This document shows positions 32,453 through 39,867 of a stretch of 39,867 bases of DNA, in pieces; position 1 is the stretch's first letter, and every line of letters starts with the position of its first letter. This stretch comes from CAZWUK01 sp964636685. GTDB lineage: Bacteria > Bacillota > Clostridia > Christensenellales > CAG-138. The stretch spans positions 1 through 39,867 of the forward strand of contig CAZWUK010000008.1 in assembly GCA_964636685.1 (NCBI GenBank), in the 5' to 3' direction. A program made the position numbers and the translations under genes. The notes under the pieces were generated by a model that had not been told where the DNA came from, did no database searches, and saw only the letters and a list, made by a program, of their open reading frames with translations.

Positions 32453-32937
32453 ACGTTTTCCGCGCGACGGTAAAGACCGCTTTTGCCGCCCGATTTTTCC
32501 ACAAGGCGAATATTGCCGATTTCCATACCGCGATCGACTGCCTTGCACATGTCGTAGATCGTCAGTGCGGCGACGGAGACGGCGGTCATGGCCTCCATTT
32601 CGATGCCTGTTCGATACACGCAGCAGACCTTGGCACAAATCTTTACGGTAGTCGGCGGGACGGGCGTCAACGTGACGGACACGCTTTCGATGGGCAGCGG
32701 ATGGCACATGGGGATCAGCTCACTGGTCTTTTTAGCCGCCATGATGCCTGCAATGCGCGCGGCGGCGAACACATCGCCTTTTTTGATGCTGTCCGACAAG
32801 ATCAGCGTCAGCGTTTCTTCCCGCATGGTAACGCTGCCCTCGGCAATGGCTTCGCGCCGCGTCATTTCCTTTTGCGTCACGTCCACCATGCGGGCGGAAC
32901 CTGAGGCGTCAACGTGCGTCAAGTTTTTTTCTTCCAT
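32449..32937 (-). CDS. moaC: Cyclic pyranopterin monophosphate synthase MoaC
   Basis: 162 aa. MoaC converts the MoaA product to cyclic pyranopterin monophosphate. The family core is complete: THVDASGSARMVDVTQKEMTRREAIAEG, GDVFAAARIAGIMAAKKTSELIPMCHPLPI, GIEMEAMTAVSVAALTIYDMCKAVDRGMEIGNIRLVEKSGGKSG, including the catalytic Asp and Lys segments. It overlaps the end of the MoeA-fusion gene by 19 bases and the second MOSC gene by four. Confidence 0.96.
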   Translation of the reverse strand: MEEKNLTHVDASGSARMVDVTQKEMTRREAIAEGSVTMREETLTLILSDSIKKGDVFAAARIAGIMAAKKTSELIPMCHPLPIESVSVTLTPVPPTTVKICAKVCCVYRTGIEMEAMTAVSVAALTIYDMCKAVDRGMEIGNIRLVEKSGGKSGLYRRAENV

Positions 32938-34844
32938 AGCTTTCGAATCCTTCCCGGCTGCTCCCAGCGGTAGCCGCCCATTGCTGTAAGCCGCGCAAGA
33001 AAATCGGGGCTTTGCAGCACTTGTAAAAATGCCTGAACGGCAGGCTCGTCAAGCGACGCTTCCGCCGCCAGAAGATCATACTGTTCGTTGCAGATGGGGA
33101 TAAAGTCCAGTCCGTACATCCGCGCGGCAGACAGGATGCCAAGCCCGCAGTCGGCGCTGTTTGCGGCAATCTGCGCGGCGACCGCCGTATGCGTCAATTC
33201 CTCACGCCGGTAGCCGTCAACATCGGATGCGGCAATGCCGTTTTGCTGCAGCAAATAGTCGCACAGCAGCCGCGTTCCTGCACCCGGCTGGCGGTTGACA
33301 TACCGGATGCCGGGGCGTGCAATATCGCAAAAAGCACCGATCTTCTTGGGGTTGCCCGGCGCGCACATGAGACCCTGCACCCGATTCACGCATTCGATGA
33401 GCGCCACGCCGCCGTCGGGGAAATATTTTTCCATGTAGGATACATTATAGTCCCCATTGCTGCCATCCAGCAAGTGGATTCCGCCAAGCGGCGCCTCGCC
33501 GCGCGAAACGGCAAGGATTGCACCCATGCTGCCCACATGCAGAGAACAGACGCGCTTTGACGGATCGTGCCGCCGCAGCAGGTCGCCTGCTTCATCCAAA
33601 AGCGGATCGTGACTGCCCGTGATGCGCAGCGTATTTTGCAGCGTGTCGCAAGACCGAATCAGCTTTGCCGACACGGTAGCGCCCGCGTCAAGTCCTTCGG
33701 AATTTTGCGGAATATCCAGTATACAATCCGCCTTGACAAAGGAGGTAATTACGCCTGCGCCGCGGTTGAGCGGCAGCGCGGAGAATACGCCGTCTTTGCC
33801 GACAGAAAGCCCCGCGCGGATGAACTCGCGGTATTTCAGCGACGAATGGATGCGTTTGCCGAGCCGGACGTGGACGGTGTTTTCACTGCTTGTCGGCTGC
33901 CTCAGGAGCGCGTTGACGACGGGCTGTACGAGCTTTTCCAGCACGATGATGCCGGAAACGGGGTAGCCCGGCACGCCGATCACGGGCACTTGCCCCACAC
34001 GCCCCAGCACGGCGGGTTTTCCCGGACGAATGGCGATTCCGTGGCAAAAGACTTCGCCCAGTGTGCGGATGGCGTTTGCCGTACCGTCGTCTCTGCCCGC
34101 GGAGGTTCCCGCGCCGATGAGCACCATGTCGCATTCGGAAACAGCACGCTCCAAGGCGGCTTTCATCAAAACCGGATCGTCCGGCACGATGGGCAGTGTA
34201 CGCACTGCAGCGCCCCAGCCTTGGAGCATAGCGGAAAAGATGGCGGAGTTAAATTCCATCACGTCCCCCGGCGCGGGATGGTCGCTTGGCGGCACGACCT
34301 CGTCGCCCGTGGGCAGAATGCCGACCACCGGCTTTTTGAGTACGGACACGGACGAAATACCGCCCGCAAGCAGCGCGCCAAGCGCCGCCGCATCGATTTT
34401 TGTATAGGAGGGCAGGAGCATATCTCCGGCGGAGATGTCCTCGCCGATCTGACGGACGTGCTGCCACGGTGCGGCGGGGGACAACAGGCGGATTGTGCCG
34501 TCGTCCGATTCAATGCAGTCCTCGATCATCACGACCGCGTCCGTGTGTTCCGGCAGCGGATCGCCGGTATCGACGGGAATGTATTGCCCGGGAGATAACC
34601 TGACAGGCACGGCTTCGTTTGCGGAGAAGGTCAGACGGCTGTTTACGGCAATGCCGTCCATCGCGCAGGCGGTATAGTGCGGCGAGCACAGTACGGCACG
34701 GACGGCGGACGCGGTAATACGCGTAAATGCGTCAGAAACTGCGACGGTTTCTGTCCGGGGACAAAGTCCCGCATCCTGCAAAAATGAAAGATAGCCGTGC
34801 ACCGCTTCCTCCAGCGGCAGATTGGTCAAGTACGATTCGCGCAT
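32919..34844 (-). CDS. MoeA fused to a periplasmic-binding-protein-like domain
   Basis: 641 aa from the ATG at 34844, preceded by GGGAGGGA; the 95 upstream in-frame codons lie inside moeA and are shadow. Residues 1-410 are MoeA (molybdenum insertase): CAMDGIAVN, DTGDPLPEHTDAVVMIED, GILPTGDEVV, GAGTSAGRDDGTA and IRPGKPAVLGRVGQVPVIGVPGYPVS. Residues about 425-641 form a LysR/ModA-like ligand-binding domain: TLRITGSHDPLLDEAGDLL, GSMGAILAVSRGEAPLGGIHLLD, FCDIARPGIRYVNRQPGAGTR. Such fusions exist in clostridia and archaea; the added domain may present molybdate or tungstate to the insertase (inference). It is the second moeA-like gene here. Confidence 0.9.
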   Translation of the reverse strand: MRESYLTNLPLEEAVHGYLSFLQDAGLCPRTETVAVSDAFTRITASAVRAVLCSPHYTACAMDGIAVNSRLTFSANEAVPVRLSPGQYIPVDTGDPLPEHTDAVVMIEDCIESDDGTIRLLSPAAPWQHVRQIGEDISAGDMLLPSYTKIDAAALGALLAGGISSVSVLKKPVVGILPTGDEVVPPSDHPAPGDVMEFNSAIFSAMLQGWGAAVRTLPIVPDDPVLMKAALERAVSECDMVLIGAGTSAGRDDGTANAIRTLGEVFCHGIAIRPGKPAVLGRVGQVPVIGVPGYPVSGIIVLEKLVQPVVNALLRQPTSSENTVHVRLGKRIHSSLKYREFIRAGLSVGKDGVFSALPLNRGAGVITSFVKADCILDIPQNSEGLDAGATVSAKLIRSCDTLQNTLRITGSHDPLLDEAGDLLRRHDPSKRVCSLHVGSMGAILAVSRGEAPLGGIHLLDGSNGDYNVSYMEKYFPDGGVALIECVNRVQGLMCAPGNPKKIGAFCDIARPGIRYVNRQPGAGTRLLCDYLLQQNGIAASDVDGYRREELTHTAVAAQIAANSADCGLGILSAARMYGLDFIPICNEQYDLLAAEASLDEPAVQAFLQVLQSPDFLARLTAMGGYRWEQPGRIRKLWKKKT

Positions 34845-36055
34845 AATCCCTCCCAAAGAAAAACCGTGACCTGCGTCCCTGCGGCAAGTCCTTCCGCATC
34901 CCGCGGAACGCGAAGATAGCCGGAGGTTGCGGCAAGCTTTGTAATCAAACCCGATTTGCCAAAAACCGGAACAGCGCCGGCATCGGTCAGGCGAACGGGT
35001 ACAAATTCCTCCCGCCCGTGGTTGGAGGGGATTGCGGTCAAAAGCGTCGCCGTTGCGGTCTTTTCTTGCAAAATGCTTCCCTGTAAACGGCACAATAGCG
35101 GCAATACCAGCCGATAGCAGACAAGGCACGCGGCAACCGGGTGTCCGGGCAGACAGACGACGGGTTTTTGCTGTATCGCACCGCAGACGGTGGGTTTGCC
35201 GGGCTTAATCGCAAGACCGTGAAACAAAATGCTGCCAAGTGCGGAGAGAATGGCTTCAGCAGCGTCCTTTTCGCCAGCCGAGCTGCCGCCCGAGAGCAAA
35301 ACCACATCGCATTCCGACACGGCACGTCCTATTGCGCGCTTCAGCGCCGTGCGGTCGTCCCGACAGATGCCATATACAACCGGAACCGCGCCAACCTGCG
35401 CAATCGCCGCGGCAAGCATCGGCGCGTTTACGTCGCGCATCTGTCCGGGGAGCGGCGCGGTATCGGATGGAACGATCTCGTCGCCGGTGGAAAGAATGCC
35501 GACCAGAAGGCGTCGATTGACGGGGACGGCTGTGACGCCGAGTGCCGCAAGCGCGCCGATTTCCGGCGGGAAAAGCGTTGTACCGGCAGAAAGCAGCAAA
35601 CTGCCCGCAAGCACATCGTCGCCTCGCCGAACGACGTTTTCACCGGGTGCGCAGCTTTTTTGCAGCGCGACGGTTGTTTTTCCGATCCGCTCGGTGTATT
35701 CGAGCATTGCGACCGTGTCTGCATTTGGCGGCAGCGCACCGCCGGTTGGGACTGCGGCGCATTGTCCGGCCAGCAGCGGGGTTGAGCAGACCGTTCCCAT
35801 CGGCACGGAGAACGCTTCTTCCAAAAGCGCGGGACTGCTTTCCGAGCAGCCGAAGGCGTCGCCGGCGATGAAGGCATACCCGTCCACGGTCGAACGGGAA
35901 AAGGCAGGCACGTCCTCGGGTGCAAGGATGTCTTGAAACAGCACGCGGTGGAGCGCGTCAAAGAGCGCGACCTCCTCCCGAACCGGCTTGACGGCGGGGA
36001 AGCGGTCTTGCAGCAATTGTTTGGCGTCTTCGAGGGAAAGAACCTGTAACAGCAT
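34826..36055 (-). CDS. moeA: Molybdopterin molybdenumtransferase MoeA
   Basis: 409 aa, all four MoeA domains. Landmarks: FSRSTVDGYAFIAGDAF, VPTGGALPPNADTVAMLEY, LLVGILSTGDEIVPS, DVVLLSGGSSAGEKD and GLAIKPGKPTVCGAIQQKPVVCLPGHPVAACLV. The protein inserts the oxyanion into adenylylated molybdopterin. The start shares one base with the tupC stop, and the end overlaps the fusion gene by 19 bases. Having two MoeA-type insertases beside both a tungstate and a molybdate importer suggests one may serve each metal; which serves which cannot be told from sequence. Confidence 0.94.
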   Translation of the reverse strand: MLLQVLSLEDAKQLLQDRFPAVKPVREEVALFDALHRVLFQDILAPEDVPAFSRSTVDGYAFIAGDAFGCSESSPALLEEAFSVPMGTVCSTPLLAGQCAAVPTGGALPPNADTVAMLEYTERIGKTTVALQKSCAPGENVVRRGDDVLAGSLLLSAGTTLFPPEIGALAALGVTAVPVNRRLLVGILSTGDEIVPSDTAPLPGQMRDVNAPMLAAAIAQVGAVPVVYGICRDDRTALKRAIGRAVSECDVVLLSGGSSAGEKDAAEAILSALGSILFHGLAIKPGKPTVCGAIQQKPVVCLPGHPVAACLVCYRLVLPLLCRLQGSILQEKTATATLLTAIPSNHGREEFVPVRLTDAGAVPVFGKSGLITKLAATSGYLRVPRDAEGLAAGTQVTVFLWEGLCANRT

Positions 36056-36729
36056 TAAAATCTCCAGTGTGCAAAAAAGTTTTGGACGTCCTTGGATCGC
36101 GGGGTATGCAGCACATCGTCAACAGGCCCGCTTTCGGCAATTTTTCCGTCGATCAAAACAATCGCCTGTGTGGCAAGGCGAAGCGCCTGTCCCGGCGCAT
36201 GCGTGGCAAAAATCAGCTGCGTGCCGTGCAATTGGCGCTGCATGCGCAGCACCTCCTCGATCCGGTCGCCGCCCGCAATGTCGGTCGCGGAGGTCGGTTC
36301 GTCCAGCAGCAGCAACGACTGCTCGCGGATTAAAAGCCGGAGAAGCGCGAGCCGCTGCGCTTCGCCGCCGGACAGGGTTTTTGCATTGGCATGGGACAGC
36401 GCATCCAGCCCCACGCTTTCCAAAAGGGCGGGGATGCGGCGTATTGCCGCGGGATCGTGGCGCGCGGCAAGCTTCATATTTTTTGTTACCGTTCCCGAGA
36501 AGGTATACGGCGTTTGCGGCAGATAGCCTATGGCATCCTTGCAAAAGCCCGGCCGTATGGAGCCGCTGTCCGGCAAAAGAAAGCCTGCCAGTATCCGTAA
36601 AAGCGTTGTTTTGCCCGCGCCGTTCGGGCCGAGCAGCGCATAGGTTTCTCCCGGCAAAAACGTGAACGCGGGAATGTCGAGAACCGTGCGTCCACCGTAT
36701 TTTTTTACGAGCTGCTGCAAAACAATCAT
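36055..36729 (-). CDS. tupC: Tungstate ABC transporter ATP-binding protein
   Basis: 224 aa from the ATG at 36729. Walker A is GPNGAGKTTLL, Q-loop YLPQTPYTF, signature LSGGEAQRLALLRLL, Walker B LLLLDEPTSATD and switch His in FATHAPGQAL. It is a short, single-domain importer ATPase with no TOBE/Mop extension, unlike the ModC at 26802. It is assigned to tungstate because of the adjacent tupB and the TupA signature in the first gene. It overlaps tupB by four bases. Confidence 0.9.
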   Translation of the reverse strand: MIVLQQLVKKYGGRTVLDIPAFTFLPGETYALLGPNGAGKTTLLRILAGFLLPDSGSIRPGFCKDAIGYLPQTPYTFSGTVTKNMKLAARHDPAAIRRIPALLESVGLDALSHANAKTLSGGEAQRLALLRLLIREQSLLLLDEPTSATDIAGGDRIEEVLRMQRQLHGTQLIFATHAPGQALRLATQAIVLIDGKIAESGPVDDVLHTPRSKDVQNFFAHWRF

Positions 36730-37418
36730 AGTGTGTTCCTCGAAAGCAGCCGTGCCAGCAGGTTGATACAAAAGGAAACGGCAAGCAGCAGAATCCCGAT
36801 CGCCAGTGCAAAGGCAAAATTTCCGCGGTTGGTTTCCAGCACGATGGCGGTGGTCATCACACGCGTTTTGAATTGTACATTTCCGCCCACAAGCTGCGCT
36901 GCGCCGACCTCCGAGATGGCGCGTCCAAAGCCGAGAAAATAGACCGAAAACAGCGCGCCGCGGGATTCCCACAGCAGCAAAAGCAGCTGCTTGATCCGCG
37001 AAAAGCGTAGTCCCTGCATGGTTTCGAGCATGCGCGGCGCACATTCGGAGATGATGGTGGCGGTCATGTGCAGCACGATCGGCGTGATGAGCAGGATTTG
37101 CGCAAAGATCATGGCAGAGACGCTGTAAAGCAGCTTATATTGCCCAAACGGCCCGGATCGCGACAGCAGAAAAAACACCACAAGTCCGCACAGCACCGGC
37201 GGAAAGCCCAAGAAGGTGCTGGTGAAATTGAGCAGCAGCTTTTTCCCGCGAAAGCTGCCCGCGCCGATCGGCGCACCCGCGGCAACGCCGATCAGAAACG
37301 AGACGGTTGTGCTGATGAACGCCATTTTCAGCGTAACGCCCAAAATCCCTGCAAGCTCGCTTCCGGGCGTAAACAGGGATTCCAGCAGCGTTTGAAAGAC
37401 GTTCGCCGTTGTACTCAT
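36726..37418 (-). CDS. tupB: Tungstate ABC transporter permease
   Basis: 230 aa with about five to six membrane helices. The EAA-type loop reads GFGRAISEVGAAQLVGGNVQ, which is characteristic of TupB/WtpB-like permeases, with FTSTFLGFPPVLCGLVVFFLLSRSGPFG and LRFSRIKQLLLLLWESRGALFS before it. It lies 18 bases after tupA and overlaps tupC. Confidence 0.92.
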   Translation of the reverse strand: MSTTANVFQTLLESLFTPGSELAGILGVTLKMAFISTTVSFLIGVAAGAPIGAGSFRGKKLLLNFTSTFLGFPPVLCGLVVFFLLSRSGPFGQYKLLYSVSAMIFAQILLITPIVLHMTATIISECAPRMLETMQGLRFSRIKQLLLLLWESRGALFSVYFLGFGRAISEVGAAQLVGGNVQFKTRVMTTAIVLETNRGNFAFALAIGILLLAVSFCINLLARLLSRNTL

Positions 37419-37436
37419 AGAAGTTTTTGGCAGCGC

Positions 37437-38345
37437 TTAGGAGACAAAGAACAGCTGCTCGCCATAGGCTTCGACGCCGTAGGCCTCAATCAGCGCGGTC
37501 GCCTTGTCGCTCTGCATCCATGCAATGAAGGCGTTTGCACCGTCGATGTTGGTATCCGGCCACGCCTCGGGGGAGATGGCGATCATCGAGTAGGTGTTTT
37601 TCATTTCGTCGGATTTTTCCAGCAGCAGGGATAGTGAGTCGCGCTGCTCATGCGCAAGATAGGTCGCCTTATCGGTCAGCACATAGGCTTGCTCCTCGCT
37701 TGCCATCGTGATGCAGGCGCCCATGCCGGAACCGGCGGAGATATACCAGCTGTCCTTTTGCGGATCGGGAGCGAGGTTTGCCGCTGCCCAGATCTTGAGC
37801 TCCGCTTTATGCGTGCCGGAATCATCGCCGCGCGAAATGAATTTTACGCCGCTTTTTGCAATAGCCGCAAAGGCTTCGCTTGCACTCGCGCAGTCTTTGA
37901 CGCCCGCCGGATCGTCGGCAGGCCCTATGATGATAAAGAAATTATACATGAACGGAATGCGCGAAACGCCAAAGCCCTCGCTGACGAACTGTTCCTCGGA
38001 TGCTTTTGCGTGTACGAGCAGACAGTCCGCATCGCCTGTGCGTCCCTTTTCGATGGCGGCGCCAGTGCCGGCGGAGGTGATCTCCAGTCGATAGCCGGTG
38101 TCCGCCTCAAATTCCGGCTGTAAATAGGGCAACAGTCCCGAGTCGTTGACGCTGGTGGTCGTGGACAGGCGGATCACAGGATTTGTTACCGTGATTGGCT
38201 CTGCCGTGATTTCCGGCATGGTCACGGTTGCCTGTTCGGGCGGCTGGGTGATAACGGGGGTGTTTGCCGCCGGCGCTTTGCAGCCGGTCAGAACAAAGAG
38301 CAGCAGAAAGACCAAACACAGTGTGCGACGCATAAATGATTTCAT
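37437..38345 (-). CDS. tupA: Tungstate-binding lipoprotein
   Basis: 302 aa from the ATG at 38345, preceded by GGAAAGGAG; the frame is open upstream only through the leader RNA. The signal peptide ends in lipobox VLTGC (Cys22), followed by a Pro/Thr-rich linker. The mature domain opens with LSTTTSVNDSGLLPYL, the TupA signature that binds tungstate through Thr/Ser side chains, and continues EITSAGTGAAIEKGRTGDADCLLVHAKASEEQFV and FISRGDDSGTHKAELKIW. It is the first gene of the whole operon and is preceded by a strong promoter and a candidate Moco/Tuco RNA. Confidence 0.94.
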   Translation of the reverse strand: MKSFMRRTLCLVFLLLFVLTGCKAPAANTPVITQPPEQATVTMPEITAEPITVTNPVIRLSTTTSVNDSGLLPYLQPEFEADTGYRLEITSAGTGAAIEKGRTGDADCLLVHAKASEEQFVSEGFGVSRIPFMYNFFIIIGPADDPAGVKDCASASEAFAAIAKSGVKFISRGDDSGTHKAELKIWAAANLAPDPQKDSWYISAGSGMGACITMASEEQAYVLTDKATYLAHEQRDSLSLLLEKSDEMKNTYSMIAISPEAWPDTNIDGANAFIAWMQSDKATALIEAYGVEAYGEQLFFVS

Positions 38346-38354
38346 GTGATTTTT

Positions 38355-38465
38355 CTCCTTTCCAAATACGGGAGGCGCGACCGTTTCCGAACGCACCCTT
38401 GACGGACAAACGCCGCCGCGCACCGACGATCGTGGCAAATTTGCGGTAGATCGCCGGTATCGGAG
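38355..38465 (-). promoter_or_regulatory. Candidate Moco/Tuco RNA motif (molybdenum or tungsten cofactor riboswitch) in the tupA leader
   Basis: Read on the - strand, the leader runs from CTCCGATACCGG (38465-38454) to GCCTCCCGTATTTGGAAAGG (ending about 38356). CTCC pairs with the GGAG of the Shine-Dalgarno (P1), and GATAC with GTATT (P2). As I recall it, the E. coli moaA leader ends in almost the same way (GCCTCCCGTATCTGGAAAGG), with CACC/GGTG at P1, so the stem would covary. Between them are GC-rich helices of about 80 bases. P1 covers the Shine-Dalgarno, so ligand binding would turn translation off. The predicted transcript starts right at P1. Confidence 0.75.
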
Positions 38466-38472
38466 CAATTTC

Positions 38473-38501
38473 ATTGTAGCATGGGGACGATTGTCTGTAA
38501 A
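38473..38501 (-). promoter_or_regulatory. Promoter of the tup-moa-mod operon
   Basis: On the - strand: TTTACA (38501-38496), 17-base spacer and TACAAT (38478-38473). The expected start, near 38466, coincides with the first base of the candidate riboswitch. Confidence 0.8.
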
Positions 38502-38526
38502 TCGGAGAAAAGGGGAGCAATGGAAC

Positions 38527-38554
38527 AAAAAAACGGGATCGCAGTACGATCCCG
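38527..38554 (-). terminator. Rho-independent terminator after the DEAD-box helicase gene
   Basis: On the - strand: CGGGATCG, loop TACTG, CGATCCCG, then T7. It insulates the tup promoter from helicase transcription. Confidence 0.9.
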
Positions 38555-38579
38555 AAAGGGTTGCTTGTGATGGCTTGAG

Positions 38580-39674
38580 CTATCGTTCCATATGGATGTT
38601 GTAGCGCTTTTCAATGTCGGCAAGGCGATTGGCGTCCTGGGGGCTCAGCAGCGTGCAGGCCATGCCGCAGTTGCCGGCGCGACCCGTTCGCCCGATCCTG
38701 TGAATGTAATATTCCGGCTTATCCGGCACGTCAAAATTGATGACCAGGTCGATGTGATCGACATCGATGCCGCGTGCGGCAACGTCCGTGGCAATCAGCA
38801 CGGGGATCTTTCCCTGACGGAAATCCCGCATGATGTGGTCGCGCTGCGCCTGCGTCAAATCGCCGTGGATGCCCTCTGCCTTGATGCGCGCTTCCTGCAA
38901 ATACTTTGTCACGGTTTTGACACGCGAGCGCGTGTTGCAAAATACCAGCGTCAGACGAGGCTCGATCTCCTTGAGCACGTAGTTGACGGCGGCGACCTTC
39001 AAATGCTCCTCCGTCTTGATGCAGATCTGACGGATGGTTTCAACGGGATCTTTCTGCTCGCCGATCTCGATCCGTTCCGGGTCGGGCGACATAAAACGCT
39101 TTGCAATCCCCGAGACGTTCTCGTTCATGGTGGCGGAAAACAGCAGTGTCTGGTGCTTTGCGGTGACACGGCTGAGAATATAGCGAATGTCGGGCAAAAA
39201 GCCGTAATCAAACATTTCGTCCGCTTCGTCCAGCACAACCGTGCGCAGGTCGGAGAATTTCAGCTCCTTGCGATTGAGCAGATCCTTGACGCGTCCCGGC
39301 GTGCCGACGACGATTTGTACGCCCTGATGCAGCGCGTTGACCTGCGTTTTGATGGACTGTCCGCCGTAAATACAGACGGTGCGCAGCTTTTTGTGGGTAG
39401 AGAGCATTTTAAATACGCTGGTGGTTTGCAGCGCCAGCTCGCGGGTGGGACACAATACAAGCGCCTGGAGCTGCTGCGCGTCTGCCGCCGCATGCTCGAT
39501 GATCGGTATGGCGAAGGCGGCGGTCTTTCCTGTGCCGGTCTTGGCAATACCGATCAAGTCCTTGCCGTTCAGCAGCGCGGTAAGCGTCTGCTCCTGAATG
39601 GGCGTGGGCGTGTGATACTTGGCTTTTTGCAGCGTTTGCTGCATTTGTGGGGATAGCTGATCGGAATAGGTCAT
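38580..39674 (-). CDS. DEAD-box RNA helicase
   Basis: 364 aa. All RecA-domain motifs are intact: Q motif YHTPTPIQEQTL, motif I AKTGTGKT, Ia PTRELALQ, GG, Ib TPGRV, II VLDEADEMF, III FSATM, IV LVFCNTR, V ATDVAARGIDV and VI HRIGRTGRAG. The protein stops soon after motif VI, without the long basic or RNA-binding C-terminal tails of CshA or DbpA, so it is a minimal core helicase. Such enzymes unwind short RNA duplexes in ribosome assembly or RNA decay. GGAG lies 17 bases upstream of the ATG, a little far. A hairpin sits in the leader. Confidence 0.94.
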   Translation of the reverse strand: MTYSDQLSPQMQQTLQKAKYHTPTPIQEQTLTALLNGKDLIGIAKTGTGKTAAFAIPIIEHAAADAQQLQALVLCPTRELALQTTSVFKMLSTHKKLRTVCIYGGQSIKTQVNALHQGVQIVVGTPGRVKDLLNRKELKFSDLRTVVLDEADEMFDYGFLPDIRYILSRVTAKHQTLLFSATMNENVSGIAKRFMSPDPERIEIGEQKDPVETIRQICIKTEEHLKVAAVNYVLKEIEPRLTLVFCNTRSRVKTVTKYLQEARIKAEGIHGDLTQAQRDHIMRDFRQGKIPVLIATDVAARGIDVDHIDLVINFDVPDKPEYYIHRIGRTGRAGNCGMACTLLSPQDANRLADIEKRYNIHMER

Positions 39675-39691
39675 GTTTTTGTTTTTTCTCC

Positions 39692-39728
39692 AAAAACAGG
39701 GCGATCCCTACATCACGGCGTCGCCCTG
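39692..39728 (-). terminator. Terminator-like hairpin in the helicase leader (possible attenuator)
   Basis: On the - strand: CAGGGCGA, 16-base loop, TCGCCCTG, then T5, located between the promoter and the helicase start. Placed before the gene it would act as a conditional terminator or a folded leader. Confidence 0.6.
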
Positions 39729-39752
39729 CGAAATTTTCTATATTTTATATAA

Positions 39753-39781
39753 AGTATAGCCTGCATTGCGGAAAATGTAAA
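39753..39781 (-). promoter_or_regulatory. Promoter of the DEAD-box helicase gene
   Basis: On the - strand: TTTACA (39781-39776), 17-base spacer and TATACT (39758-39753), about 80 bases before the ATG. Confidence 0.78.
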
Positions 39782-39815
39782 GGTTTCGGGCGGTCGGCTG
39801 GCGTCCGCGAAGACG

Positions 39816-39848
39816 ATTTCTGTATATCAGGATAAAATATACAGAAAT
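39816..39848. repeat. Perfect 12-bp inverted repeat at the window edge
   Basis: ATTTCTGTATAT and ATATACAGAAAT flank a 9-base spacer. It lies 35 bases upstream of the helicase promoter; it could be a terminator for a gene beyond the right edge or an operator. No gene is visible between 39782 and 39867. Confidence 0.6.
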
Positions 39849-39867
39849 ATGCACAGGACAACGTGTA

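Noticed and set aside
36055..38345. Second molybdate importer (ModABC) instead of a tungstate importer
   Set aside because: The binding protein carries the TupA-type TTTSVNDSGLL signature, and the permease and ATPase differ in style from the modB and modC genes at 26802-28564.

Overview
The window looks like a chromosomal segment of a GC-rich, low-oxygen Firmicute of the class Clostridia. The sporulation gene yunB, a CarD regulator, the PIN/TRAM membrane protein, the rpmH-rnpA-yidD-yidC-jag-mnmE core cluster, strong Shine-Dalgarno sites and many sigma-A promoters all fit this. Genus and species cannot be read from the sequence, and no rRNA, tRNA, CRISPR array, phage or insertion sequence was seen.

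Region 1 (1-9209, + strand) is housekeeping: the 3' end of ftsH, a PHP phosphoesterase, yunB, a divergent PRPP synthetase with a class-II-like PRPP loop, carD behind tandem promoters, a PIN/TRAM protein, then rpmH, rnpA, yidD, yidC, jag/khpB and mnmE. The usual outer members of that cluster (dnaA, mnmG) are not beside it.

Region 2 (9210-15379, + strand) is a series of small accessory units, mostly closed by clear terminators: a YhcH/D-lyxose isomerase-like sugar pair, an AbrB regulator with an ABC-2 exporter, a methyltransferase, a small protein with 13 cysteines, and a CapA-like lipoprotein.

Region 3 (15380-25508, + strand) is a carbohydrate-type uptake locus. It holds an AraC-type response regulator, a sensor kinase with almost no extracellular part, a tandem ABC-ATPase relative in which every catalytic motif is lost, a cytoplasmic double alpha/beta-hydrolase whose first half has lost its serine, and a complete RbsABC-like importer. 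A 36-bp palindrome overlaps the likely promoter of the hydrolase-importer operon. The dead ATPase, made together with the two-component system and close to an intact importer of the same fold, is the best candidate for an undescribed signalling arrangement: a pseudo-ATPase that could report transporter state to the kinase (inference).

Region 4 (25664-38345, - strand) is a nearly continuous molybdenum/tungsten operon read right to left: tupA-tupB-tupC, moeA, a MoeA-periplasmic-binding-domain fusion, moaC, MOSC, moaA, MOSC, then a molybdopterin-binding protein with a cysteine-rich tail, modA-modB-modC, mogA and a CBM9-like protein. It combines import of both oxyanions with cofactor assembly, but moaD, moaE and mobA are absent here. 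The tupA leader ends in a sequence that closely matches the 3' core of the Moco/Tuco RNA motif, with the Shine-Dalgarno in the closing stem, so tungstate uptake is probably under riboswitch control. A second control point, a 36-bp palindrome, sits just before the molybdopterin-binding gene.

Region 5 (38527-39867, - strand) is a DEAD-box RNA helicase with its own promoter, a terminator-like leader hairpin and a 3' terminator, followed by a palindrome at the window edge.
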